This document shows, piece by piece, positions 16,061 to 25,364 of a stretch of 64,000 bases of DNA. Location of the stretch: assembly GCA_964493995.1 (NCBI GenBank), contig CAZBQD010000006.1:1-64000 (forward strand), given 5' to 3'. The position numbers were made by a program, and so were the translations under genes. The DNA comes from GCA-002282575 sp964493995 (GTDB lineage Bacteria; Pseudomonadota; Gammaproteobacteria; Thiomicrospirales; Thiomicrospiraceae). The notes below the pieces were generated by a model. The model saw only the letters and a list, made by a program, of their open reading frames with translations, ran no database searches and was not told where the DNA came from. Position 1 is the first letter of the stretch. Every line of letters begins with the position of its first letter.

Positions 16061-17443
16061 ATGCATCAATCCCTCGCCTTCGATCCTGAACTGATTAAAA
16101 AATATGACCGTGTTGGGCCGAGATATACCTCTTACCCGACAGCGGTACAATTCCAAGAATCTTTTAACAATGCCGACTACCAGCAAGCGATTGCTCGTTC
16201 TAACCAGAGCGATCGGTTGCTTTCCCTTTATGCACACATTCCGTTTTGCAATACTGCCTGTTTTTATTGTGCTTGCAATAAAATCCCGACGCGAGATCGT
16301 TCTCGTGCAGCGCCTTATTTAGAACGCCTCTATCGCGAAATGGCGATGCAATCTCAGTTGTTCGATCGCTCACGGGTGGTTGATCAGTTGCACTTGGGTG
16401 GTGGTACGCCCACGTTTATTAGTAATGATGAAATGAAGCAGTTGATGGAACAGTTCCGTACCCATTTTAACTTGCGCGATGACGATGAAGGGGAGTACTC
16501 CATTGAAATTGATCCGCGCGAGGCTGATGCGGGCACGGTGAAGTTGTTGCGTGAGCTGGGCTTTAATCGCATGAGTTTGGGGGTGCAAGATTTTGACCCT
16601 GCCGTACAAAAAGCGGTGAATCGTATTCAAAGTAAGGCTGAAACCTTTGAAGTGATGCAAGCAGCACGCGACACTGGATTTAAGTCGATTAATGTCGATT
16701 TAATTTATGGCTTGCCATTACAAAATGAAGCCAGTTTTATTCGTACCGTGGATCAAGTACTGGAAGCCAGTCCCGATCGTGTTACGGTATTCAATTATGC
16801 TCATTTGCCTAGCATGTTCCCGGCACAAAAGCGTATGAATGAAGCCGATATGCCCAGCGGTGATACCAAATTGCGTATGCTGGCCATGACCATTGAGCAC
16901 CTGCAAGCGGCGGGTTATGTGTATATTGGTATGGATCACTTTGCCAAACCCGATGATGAATTAACGCTGGCGCAGCGTCAGGGTCAGTTGTATCGCAACT
17001 TCCAAGGTTACTCAACCCATGCCGATTGTGATTTAGTGGCGCTAGGGGCTACCAGTATTTCGATGGTGGATAATGTTTATGCACAAAATCTGCGTGGCTT
17101 AGAAGACTATACCTCACGCATTGATGCCAATGAGTTAGCCATTTTTCGTGGTGTGACGCTAACGCGTGACGATGAAATTCGTCGAGCCATTATTATGCGC
17201 CTCATGTGCGACTTTGCCTTGGATTTTGTTGAATTTGGCAAAGCTTGGGGTATCGATGGAATGGCCTATTTTGCGCTAGAGCGTGAGTTATTGAACGAAT
17301 TTGTTGCCGATGGCTTGTTGGTGATGCAAGGTTCTCGCATTGAAGTGCAACCGGTGGGGCGCATGATGGTGCGAACCATGGCCATGGTGTTCGATCGCTA
17401 CAATCGTGAAAAAGCTACCGGTAAGTTTTCGAAAATTATTTAG
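16061..17443 (+). CDS. hemN: Oxygen-independent coproporphyrinogen III dehydrogenase HemN
   Basis: A 460-aa radical SAM enzyme. The iron-sulfur binding motif is CNTACFYCAC (CX3CX2CXC), and the adjacent GGGTPTF motif contacts SAM. It decarboxylates coproporphyrinogen III to protoporphyrinogen IX in haem synthesis without oxygen, in the cytoplasm. The length matches the proteobacterial enzyme. ATG at 16061 is preferred over the in-frame GTG at 16055 because GGAAA lies about 7 bases before it. Its presence suggests growth under low oxygen. Confidence 0.97.
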   Translation: MHQSLAFDPELIKKYDRVGPRYTSYPTAVQFQESFNNADYQQAIARSNQSDRLLSLYAHIPFCNTACFYCACNKIPTRDRSRAAPYLERLYREMAMQSQLFDRSRVVDQLHLGGGTPTFISNDEMKQLMEQFRTHFNLRDDDEGEYSIEIDPREADAGTVKLLRELGFNRMSLGVQDFDPAVQKAVNRIQSKAETFEVMQAARDTGFKSINVDLIYGLPLQNEASFIRTVDQVLEASPDRVTVFNYAHLPSMFPAQKRMNEADMPSGDTKLRMLAMTIEHLQAAGYVYIGMDHFAKPDDELTLAQRQGQLYRNFQGYSTHADCDLVALGATSISMVDNVYAQNLRGLEDYTSRIDANELAIFRGVTLTRDDEIRRAIIMRLMCDFALDFVEFGKAWGIDGMAYFALERELLNEFVADGLLVMQGSRIEVQPVGRMMVRTMAMVFDRYNREKATGKFSKII

Positions 17444-17544
17444 AAAGCTCAGCAAGACAAGTCTATTGCAGCGGATAAAATTTTTGTTTATAGTTTGTCT
17501 TGTACGTTAACTTAAATACGTAAAGGGCGCTAGGTGGCTAACCA

Positions 17545-19899
17545 ATGAGTGATTCGAACAGTGTGATGCAAAACCATATCATCACCGTCAATGTGCTGGT
17601 GGTGGAGGTTTCGCCCGCCTTAAGAGCAACCTACCACACCCTGCTCAGTGAGCTGGGGGTTAAGGTTCAGCTAGCGACCAATGCGGAAGATGCGTTACGC
17701 CTGTTTGACCGTCATCACCCCGATTTGGTCATTACCGACATTGAATTACCGGGCATGAATGGGTTTACCCTCATTCAACAGTTGCATCAGGTCAGTGCCG
17801 ATTTGCCGATTATTGTGCATGCGTCATTGACCGATCAGGAAACCTTGCTGCAAACCATCAACTTAGGTGTGATGCGCTATATTGTTAAGCCCACCTCTCG
17901 CGCTAAACTGACGAAACTGTTTGAAGAAAGCATCGATCAAATCGTGCTTAAAAAACAACAACACCTTCATCAACAAGCCCTAGCCAATGCCACACGTAAA
18001 CTGCGCCGCACCACCTTTAAGTTACGTGAAGCAGCGAAGGCGGGTGGTATTGGCACTTGGTACTGGAGCTTTGCCGATTTCCATTTTGAGTGGGATGAAA
18101 GCATGTACGAGCTCTATCAACTGAATCCCACCGTTCCCTTCGCAGCCATTTACCCGCATTGGTTGAACATGATTGTGGCAGAGCAACGCAATGAAATTGC
18201 CGATCAGTTTCAGCAGGCGATGCGCACGCGGCATAAATTCAGTGCCGAGTTTCGGATTCGCTTAAAAGATGACACCACCAAATATATTCGCAGCTCCGCC
18301 GTTCCCTACCTTGAAGATGGGGTATTGGTGGGCATGGTCGGCTCAGATGTCGATGTGAGTGCGGAAAAAGTGCGCGAGCAGCGTTTATTAGAAGCCATAG
18401 AACAAGTGGAAACGGCCAGTCGGGCTAAAGGCGTGTTCTTGGCTAATATGAGCCACGAAATTCGCACCCCATTAAATGGCATTATTGGCTTAACGGACTT
18501 GACGCTGCAAACCAAGTTAAATGCCGATCAACGCCAGAAGCTAGAGCGGGTGTTCGATTCATCCAAGGGTTTGCTCAGTATTCTCAACGACATTTTAGAC
18601 TATTCTAAAATGGAAGCCGGCATGATGCGTATTGAGCAAGCGCCCTTTTCCATTCGTCGGCTGGTAAGCGATGTGTCGGATGTGTTTTCGGTCACGGCCG
18701 AGAAAAAAGGCTTAGGCTTGGTGTTAGAACTGGCGGATGCTTTGCCCGATTATGTGCTGGGTGATGTGTTTCGACTGACGCAAGTGCTGAATAATTTGGT
18801 GGGCAATGCCATTAAGTTCACGGCGCAGGGGCATGTTACCCTGTCGGCCGAACTGCTGAAGCAAACAAACAATCGGGCTCAACTGCGTTTGTCGGTTCGC
18901 GATACCGGGGTTGGCATTGCGCCAGAAAATCTAGCGAAAATATTCAGTGCCTTCAGCCAGGAAGATGTTTCCATTACGCGTGTTTATGGCGGTACGGGAC
19001 TGGGTTTGGCTATTGCGCGACAGTTGGTTGAGCTGATGCAAGGTGAACTGCAAGTGAGCAGTGACATGGGGCAGGGCAGTTGTTTTTGGTTTGATTTGTG
19101 GTTGCCGATTGTCGAAGCACCCGAGCACTCGGCGCTCGATGTGCGACGCAAACACTTTGCTTTCCGTTGTGACGGCCACATCTTATTGTGTGAAGATAAT
19201 CCCGTCAATCAAGCCGTGGCAATGGGCTATTTGCAACGTTTCGGCTGTCAGGTCGATTTGGCACAAAATGGTGCAGAAGGCGTTGAAATGGCAGCACAAA
19301 AAGACTACAAGCTCATTTTAATGGACTTACAAATGCCTGTTATGGATGGGTATCAGGCCGCTAAACTCATTCGTCAGCGCGACCCAAATATTCCCATTGT
19401 GGCCTTGAGTGCGGCGGTGTTGCCAGAAGAACGCGCTCGGGTGAAACAGGCCGGCATGAACGACCACCTAGCTAAACCCATCGACGTGCCAGCTTTGCAA
19501 CAGGTGTTGGCACGCTATTTAGCGATTCAGGAAGCCGTTGTTGCTGAGCCAGAGCTGCCAGAAGCCCTGCCAGCCGTGCCCTATGAACACTTAAAAATAG
19601 ATCAGCTGATTAACCTATTCGGCACAGAGGCCTTGGTGCGCTCGCTACTCGCGACCTTTGCCTCGCATTATGGTCAGGCAGAACAGTTATTCCATGAGGA
19701 CTTGTCGGTTGAACAGTTGCGTAAAGAGTTGCACGCATTAAAAGGGGCAGCGGGCAATTTGTATCTGCTGTCGTTACAGCAAATGGCACAGGTGTTGCAT
19801 AAAACGAATGATGAACAGGTACTGCGGGCAGGGTTGGTGAGTTTGAAGCAAGAAATCAGCGATTGTGTGGCAGAAATACAGCAATACCAAAGTGAATGA
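17545..19899 (+). CDS. Hybrid histidine kinase (receiver-PAS-HisKA-HATPase-receiver-Hpt)
   Basis: A 784-aa cytoplasmic phosphorelay protein without membrane spans. The N-terminal receiver has phospho-acceptor Asp65 (VITDIELPGMNG), but its acidic pocket reads VVEVSP with Val in place of the second acidic residue. A coiled coil and PAS domain follow (about 140-280). The HisKA domain has His304 in MSHEIRTPLNG, and the HATPase domain has DTGVGIAPEN and GTGLGLAIA. The second receiver has Asp594 (MDLQMPVMDG) and the Hpt domain has His730 in LHALKGAAGN. It probably feeds the stand-alone receiver or chemotaxis/c-di-GMP proteins encoded next. AGGTGG precedes the start. Confidence 0.95.
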   Translation: MSDSNSVMQNHIITVNVLVVEVSPALRATYHTLLSELGVKVQLATNAEDALRLFDRHHPDLVITDIELPGMNGFTLIQQLHQVSADLPIIVHASLTDQETLLQTINLGVMRYIVKPTSRAKLTKLFEESIDQIVLKKQQHLHQQALANATRKLRRTTFKLREAAKAGGIGTWYWSFADFHFEWDESMYELYQLNPTVPFAAIYPHWLNMIVAEQRNEIADQFQQAMRTRHKFSAEFRIRLKDDTTKYIRSSAVPYLEDGVLVGMVGSDVDVSAEKVREQRLLEAIEQVETASRAKGVFLANMSHEIRTPLNGIIGLTDLTLQTKLNADQRQKLERVFDSSKGLLSILNDILDYSKMEAGMMRIEQAPFSIRRLVSDVSDVFSVTAEKKGLGLVLELADALPDYVLGDVFRLTQVLNNLVGNAIKFTAQGHVTLSAELLKQTNNRAQLRLSVRDTGVGIAPENLAKIFSAFSQEDVSITRVYGGTGLGLAIARQLVELMQGELQVSSDMGQGSCFWFDLWLPIVEAPEHSALDVRRKHFAFRCDGHILLCEDNPVNQAVAMGYLQRFGCQVDLAQNGAEGVEMAAQKDYKLILMDLQMPVMDGYQAAKLIRQRDPNIPIVALSAAVLPEERARVKQAGMNDHLAKPIDVPALQQVLARYLAIQEAVVAEPELPEALPAVPYEHLKIDQLINLFGTEALVRSLLATFASHYGQAEQLFHEDLSVEQLRKELHALKGAAGNLYLLSLQQMAQVLHKTNDEQVLRAGLVSLKQEISDCVAEIQQYQSE

Positions 19900-20010
19900 G
19901 AAATAATCAAATAATTTAATTGTTGAACGCATTTTTGATGCTATTATGGCGGCAAAGGTTCAGTTTATTTGGTTGAACCGCATAAGTGATGATAATGAGG
20001 GAGCTTCACA

Positions 20011-22293
20011 ATGGCCAATGTGACCAATAAAGAATATGTACTGCCCGATAATACGGTGATTTTATCGACCGCTGATTTGCAGGGAAATATTGTTACCTAC
20101 AACCAAGGCTTTAAGGATGCCTCGGGCTACAGCGACGATGAACTCAAGGGTAAGCCGCATAGTATTTTGCGTCATCCCGATATGCCCAAGGCGGCTTTCT
20201 AAGATTTTTGGGATACCATTCAAGCAGGGCGTCCGTGGGTAGGACTGGTTAAGAATAAGCGTAAAAATGGCGATCACTACTGGGTAGTGGCTAATGCTTC
20301 TCCCATTACCGAAAACGGACGCACAACCGGCTATGTGTCGGTGCGCTACCCTGCGAGCAAACAACAGGTGCAAGAAGCCGAACAGCTCTACGCGGCGGTG
20401 AATGCTGGCGCAAAAGCCTTTCCGCGCACACAAATTACCGACACCCGCCGACGTAACCAGCTGTTGGGCATGGTTGCCTTACTCGCTACCCTCATTCCTT
20501 TCATTTTATTTTTTAGCGGTATCGAAGTGTCTGTGGGCTTAGAAACCCTACTGATGCTGTTTAGTGTTTCGGCTGTGGGCTATTTAGCTTACAGTAACTA
20601 TCGCACCACCGACGTGCCGCAGCATTTGCGTGATGCGGTGGAAGCTTTGTCGAATGGTCAGTATAAACAGCCGATTAAAGACCGCAGTTACTGGGGTTTT
20701 GCCTTAAATCAAATTCGGACTCGTGTTGGTGAAGCGGCAGCGAATAATTATGATGCCGAACAAGCCAATGCCATTATGTTAACGGCGATGGATACCGCCA
20801 GCACTAACCTGATGGTGGTCGATCGTAATTTCACCATCACTAAAATCAACCAAAGTTTGTACACCATGTTTGCCGAGCTTGAGCCAAAAATGCGCACCGA
20901 ATTGCCGCAGTTTTCGGTAGCCAAGGTGGTGGGTTCAAACATGGATATTTTCCATAAGAATCCTGCCCACCAGCGCCACATGCTAGACAAGTTAGCAGAC
21001 AAGCATGAAGCGCGTATTCAAATTGCCGGCATCTATCTGGGACTCACCGTTCAGCCCATTAAAATGGGGAACATCATCGTTGGATATGCGGTGGAGTGGG
21101 TCGATAGAACGGTAGAAGAAACGGTAGTGGCAGAGCTGTCAAACGTGTTCGAAGGCATGAAGCAGGGTAATTTTAACGGTCGTATTACTTCGCCCGCTTT
21201 TGGCGTTTATGAGCGCATCAAACTCAATGTCAACGAATCTATGTCGGTTATTCAGCATGCCTTAGATTCGATTAACGGCGTGATTGAAGCGCAAGCAACG
21301 GGCGATTTCACCAAAGCCTTGCCATCGGGTACCTTCAAGGGGCAAATGCATGCACTGAAAAACGCCATTAACTTCTCGGCCGAAAAAGTGAAACAAGCCA
21401 TTGCGCAAGCGGTGGTGTCGTCTTCGATTGTGCAAGAGCAAGCGAACAATGTGGCCGATGGCGCTCACAGCTTGTCGAGTCGTGTGCAAGAACAGGCCAG
21501 TGCATTGCAACAAACCAGTATGACCATGCAAGAAATGAAATCGACGGTGCAAGCAAATACCGAACGCGCCACGCAAGTGGCTGATTTGTCGGGTCAAATG
21601 AAATCTCAAGCGGGTTCGGGTATGCAAGTGATGCAACAAACCATCAGTGCCATGCAATCGATTCAAGAGGCCAATAATCGCATTGTTGATATTGTGGCGA
21701 TGATTGATAGTATCGCCTTCCAAACCAACTTGCTGGCATTGAATGCCGCCGTTGAGGCGGCGCGTGCTGGCGAGCATGGTCGTGGCTTTGCGGTAGTGGC
21801 CAGTGAAGTGCGCGCTTTGGCGCAAAAATCGGCTTCGGCAGCGCAAGACATCAAAACCCTCATTAGTGACAGTGTTGAGCGTATTAGCGCCGGTACGCGT
21901 TTGGCCGATAAATCGGGCGAGATGCTGGGTGAAATCACCTCGTCTATTGAAAAAGTAGCCAGTATGATGGGTGAGATTGCCAGTTCTTCTACCGAGCAAA
22001 GCACGGCCATTGGTCAGGTTTATCAAGCGATTGACGACATTGACCGCGTCACGCAAGAAAATGCAGCCTTAGTGGAAGAAACCACTGCGGCTGTGGCGCA
22101 GCTCAGTCAAGAAGCCGATGCGCTGATGGAAAATGTGCGCTTCTTTAATGTTGGACAGGGTACAATCGCCGCCAAAGCGCTGGCACCGAGTAAAGCGCCG
22201 CCCAAATTGGCATTGCACAGTCATCAGACGCAGTCAGCTCGTGGGGCAAAATCGGCAACATCCCCGTCAGCAACTGAGTGGCAAGAGTTTTAA
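20011..22293 (+). pseudogene. Aer-like methyl-accepting chemotaxis protein interrupted by an in-frame TAA
   Basis: A single frame runs 760 codons but is broken by TAA at 20200-20202 (codon 64) inside the N-terminal PAS domain, between MPKAAF and DFWDTIQAG. Homologous Aer-type PAS domains normally have a residue such as Lys or Ala here, so one base change (for example AAA to TAA) explains it. The rest is intact: two membrane spans (about residues 150-195 of the whole), HAMP-like regions and the chemoreceptor tip AFQTNLLALNAAVEAARAGE. It is either a recent pseudogene, a strain polymorphism, a sequencing error or a read-through product. No good ribosome binding site precedes the later ATG at 20287. 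Confidence 0.85.
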
Positions 22294-22649
22294 TGAATCC
22301 ACGTATTTTATTGGTTGAAGATCAACTCTTAATGCAACAAGTGGAGTTGGCGCTGTTGGCTAAAGCGGGTTATCAAGCAGAAGTCGCCGCCAGTGGTCAG
22401 GAGGCTTTCGATAAAGCCAGTTCTGGCCGCTATGATTTGATTTTCATGGATGTGTGCCTACCGGATATCGAAGGCACGGAAGTGACACAAAAGTTGCGTG
22501 CCAAAGGCATCAAAACACCGATTGTGGCCATGACGGGTAACGATGATGAGCAAACCAAAACTGAGTGTCGTCAGGCAGGTATGAATGGGTTTCTAGCCAA
22601 ACCCATGGATTCGGATCAATTTCGCGCCGTGGTTGAGGCTTTCACCTAA
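22293..22649 (+). CDS. Stand-alone receiver domain response regulator
   Basis: A 118-aa single-domain response regulator. It has the acidic pocket LLVEDQ, phospho-acceptor Asp53 in FMDVCLPDIEG, the Thr in AMTGND and the Lys in LAKPMD, with no output domain. The start codon overlaps the stop of the preceding chemoreceptor (TAATG), so translation is coupled. It may receive phosphate from the upstream hybrid kinase or its Hpt domain and act by protein contact, as CheY- or Spo0F-like proteins do. The partner is inferred from position only. Confidence 0.9.
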   Translation: MNPRILLVEDQLLMQQVELALLAKAGYQAEVAASGQEAFDKASSGRYDLIFMDVCLPDIEGTEVTQKLRAKGIKTPIVAMTGNDDEQTKTECRQAGMNGFLAKPMDSDQFRAVVEAFT

Positions 22650-22818
22650 CCGGTTTTGGCTGTTGATGCAGACGGCTATTGCAGGGCGTTTAGGCAAACC
22701 GCGTAGTGAATTGTTTTTAAGATTCCTTTTAATATAATATAGTTGTTAGTTCAATGGCTTAGGTTGACGTAATTAACGCGACTGAGTTGATCATAGCAAG
22801 CAAAATGCGGGTGGTGTG

Positions 22819-25353
22819 ATGATGAATGAACTAGAAGCGGGTTTGGCGAACACCGATACAGTGGTCAAACAGCTTTATGTGGGGATTGGCGCTTCGGCAG
22901 GGGGGCTAGAAGCCTTGCGCAGTTTGGTGGCGGCGCTACCGACTGACAGTAATATGTGCTACATCATCGCGCAACACATGGACCCCAAACATCCCAGTCT
23001 GTTGCGTGAGTTGATTGCGCGTGCTTCGAGTTTGTCGGTGCAAGATGTGACCAACGAATTGCAGCCGCAGATGAACACCATCTACATCACGCCGCCCGGT
23101 CACAATGTGGTCATGCGTCAAAAAACCCTCTACTTAGAGCCGGTATCGCATATTGGCCCCAAGCCTTCCGTCGATTTGTTTTTTACCTCCCTAGCCGAAT
23201 CCGTGGGTGAAGATGCCATTGGCATCATTTTATCCGGCACGGGTTCGGACGGATCGCATGGGGTGCGTGCCATTAAAGCTGCCGGCGGTATTACCATCAG
23301 CCAAGACGAGCAGTCAGCTAAATACAATGGTATGCCGCGTTCAGCGATTGACACGGGGCTAGTCGATTTGGTGCGCGAACCCGCACAAATTGCTCAAGAG
23401 CTGACCATGCTGTCGAGCAATCCGGCCTTTCGTCATCGCATGCAAAACCTGCCCGTTGCCAAAAGTGACATGGATCGCATTTTTCAGTTGGTGTTAGAAC
23501 AAACGGATTGTGACTTTTCTAACTATAAACCCAACACCTTGCAACGTCGGATTCAGCGACGCATGGCGGTGCATAAGTTAGAACATCTGCCCGACTATGT
23601 GGCGCTACTCGAGCGTTCGCCCAGCGAAGTCGAATTGTTGTTCAAAGACATTTTAATTTCCGTAACGGAATTTTTCCGTGATGCGGATGCCGATGCTTAT
23701 GCTTTGCTTGAGCAATACATCACGGATATGGTCAAACGTAATTTAGACCAAGACCCTTTGCGCATTTGGGTGCCCGGTTGTGCCACCGGTGAAGAGGCCT
23801 ACTCCATTGCTATGGTCGCCGATAAAGTCTTGAGCAAGCTCGGTAATCGTTATGGTTTTCAGGTGTTTGCCACCGATATTGACATGGATGCGCTGTCGCA
23901 CGCGCGTCGCGGTATTTACTTGCCCAATACCATTCGCCACGTCAGTAGTGAGATGTTAGAGCGCTATTTCGTCGTGCGTGATGATACCTATACCGTGAGC
24001 AAACGGATTCGTGAGCGGGTGGTGTTTGCGCGTCAAGATTTGGTGCGTGATCCGCCTTTCTCGAAAATCGATCTGGTTTCTTGTCGTAATGTGCTCATTT
24101 ACTTTAACCCTATTTTGCAAAAACGGGTGTTAAATATGTTTCATTACGTGCTCAAGCCTAATGGTTTACTCTTTTTAGGTAAATCAGAATCGGTGAGTTT
24201 GGTGGCCAATTTGTTTATCAACGTCGATAAAAAAGTGCGCCTATTCAGCAAGCAGTTTGAAGCGACTGGCACCACTTACCCGATGGATTTTGTCACCGCT
24301 AGCAGCAAGCGCTCCGATAAGCCTAGCAGCCTGCGCCTGCAAAAAGAAGACCTCTCTAAAAGTATCGACGAGCGCCTGAATCAGGTGTTGTTAGACAGAT
24401 TAACCATTCCCACCATCATCGTCGATGATCGCAACGATATTGTGCACATTCGTGGCGATGTCAGTGCGTTTATCAGCTTTCCAGCCGGTCGGATGGAGCC
24501 GAACCTGCTCAAAATGGTACGCGACGAGTTGCGTATTGATGCCAGAGCTTTACTACACAAAGCACGTCGGGAAGGGCTGACCAAAGGGCCGCGTATTTTA
24601 ATTCGTCATGGCGAACAACCGAGCTTGGTGCAGATTACCGTTGTGCCCATGCCCACCGTGGAAGAAAATACCGCCCGCTTGTGGGCGGTGTTGTTTGCCT
24701 GCGAGGTCTATGATGCTCATCAGCTTCAACCCGACATTGAAACCGATAACGAGTTACAAAACCTGCGTGTTTCGGAGTTGGAACAAGAATTAATGGCGAT
24801 GCGCGAGCATTTGCAAACCACCATTGAAGAACTGGAAACCAGCAATGAGGAGTTGCAAAGCACCAACGAAGAGTTACAAAGTGCCAATGAAGAATTGCAA
24901 AGCACCAACGAAGAATTGGAAACTGCCAATGAGGAGCTACAAAGTACCAACGAAGAGTTGAGTACCGTTAACCAAGAGTTGCAAATTAAAACGGCCGAGC
25001 TGGCCTCCGTCAATGCCGATTTGGAAAATGTGTTAGCCTCATTAAGTGTGCCCTTGTTGGTGGTGGATAACCGTTTGCGCATTACCCGTTTTAGTTCGGC
25101 CGCTAAACACATTTTTGACATCAAACAAAGTGATTTGGGACAAATTATCACCAGCCTGAATACCCGTTTTGTCATGGCCGATTTACGCAGCCAAATTCAT
25201 CAAGTGATGCAAGATGGCATCATGATCAAAACCCAAGTCCAGTCTGGTGCGCAAACGTTTCAGCTAACCATTACGCCTTATTATTCCGAAAAGCGTCAAG
25301 TACAGGGGGCATTAATGCTGTTTGAAGGTTCGGATGACGATATAAGCAGTTAG
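22819..25353 (+). CDS. CheB-CheR fusion with coiled coil and PAS domain
   Basis: An 844-aa cytoplasmic protein. The CheB methylesterase domain comes first (about 15-200), with the catalytic triad motifs IGASAGG (Ser), IAQHMDPKHPS (His) and GTGSDGSHG (Asp) but no receiver. The CheR methyltransferase domain follows (about 215-480), with the SAM motif VPGCATGEEAYSIA. A heptad-repeat coiled coil (about 650-725) leads to a C-terminal PAS domain. Such fusions adjust chemoreceptor methylation or act as multi-domain signalling hubs. Three consecutive start codons (GTG 22816, ATG 22819, ATG 22822) exist; 22819 is a compromise. Confidence 0.93.
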   Translation: MMNELEAGLANTDTVVKQLYVGIGASAGGLEALRSLVAALPTDSNMCYIIAQHMDPKHPSLLRELIARASSLSVQDVTNELQPQMNTIYITPPGHNVVMRQKTLYLEPVSHIGPKPSVDLFFTSLAESVGEDAIGIILSGTGSDGSHGVRAIKAAGGITISQDEQSAKYNGMPRSAIDTGLVDLVREPAQIAQELTMLSSNPAFRHRMQNLPVAKSDMDRIFQLVLEQTDCDFSNYKPNTLQRRIQRRMAVHKLEHLPDYVALLERSPSEVELLFKDILISVTEFFRDADADAYALLEQYITDMVKRNLDQDPLRIWVPGCATGEEAYSIAMVADKVLSKLGNRYGFQVFATDIDMDALSHARRGIYLPNTIRHVSSEMLERYFVVRDDTYTVSKRIRERVVFARQDLVRDPPFSKIDLVSCRNVLIYFNPILQKRVLNMFHYVLKPNGLLFLGKSESVSLVANLFINVDKKVRLFSKQFEATGTTYPMDFVTASSKRSDKPSSLRLQKEDLSKSIDERLNQVLLDRLTIPTIIVDDRNDIVHIRGDVSAFISFPAGRMEPNLLKMVRDELRIDARALLHKARREGLTKGPRILIRHGEQPSLVQITVVPMPTVEENTARLWAVLFACEVYDAHQLQPDIETDNELQNLRVSELEQELMAMREHLQTTIEELETSNEELQSTNEELQSANEELQSTNEELETANEELQSTNEELSTVNQELQIKTAELASVNADLENVLASLSVPLLVVDNRLRITRFSSAAKHIFDIKQSDLGQIITSLNTRFVMADLRSQIHQVMQDGIMIKTQVQSGAQTFQLTITPYYSEKRQVQGALMLFEGSDDDISS
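24826..24972 (+). repeat. Seven 21-bp tandem repeats encoding EELQSTN heptads
   Basis: Seven consecutive 21-bp units encode EELETSN, EELQSTN, EELQSAN, EELQSTN, EELETAN, EELQSTN and EELSTVN. They form a coiled coil between the CheR and PAS domains. The codons differ between units, so the array is old and maintained by selection rather than freshly duplicated, but unit number could still vary between strains. Confidence 0.9.
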
Positions 25354-25364
25354 GGGGTGCAGGT

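Noticed and set aside
21262..22056. Long leftward frame of 264 codons inside the chemoreceptor gene
   Set aside because: It lies antisense to a conserved chemoreceptor signalling domain; its composition (His/Arg/Leu-rich) is typical of a shadow frame and it has no ribosome binding site.
24826..24972. Recent tandem duplication or microsatellite
   Set aside because: The 21-bp units encode coiled-coil heptads with differing codons, so they are an old, selected protein repeat.
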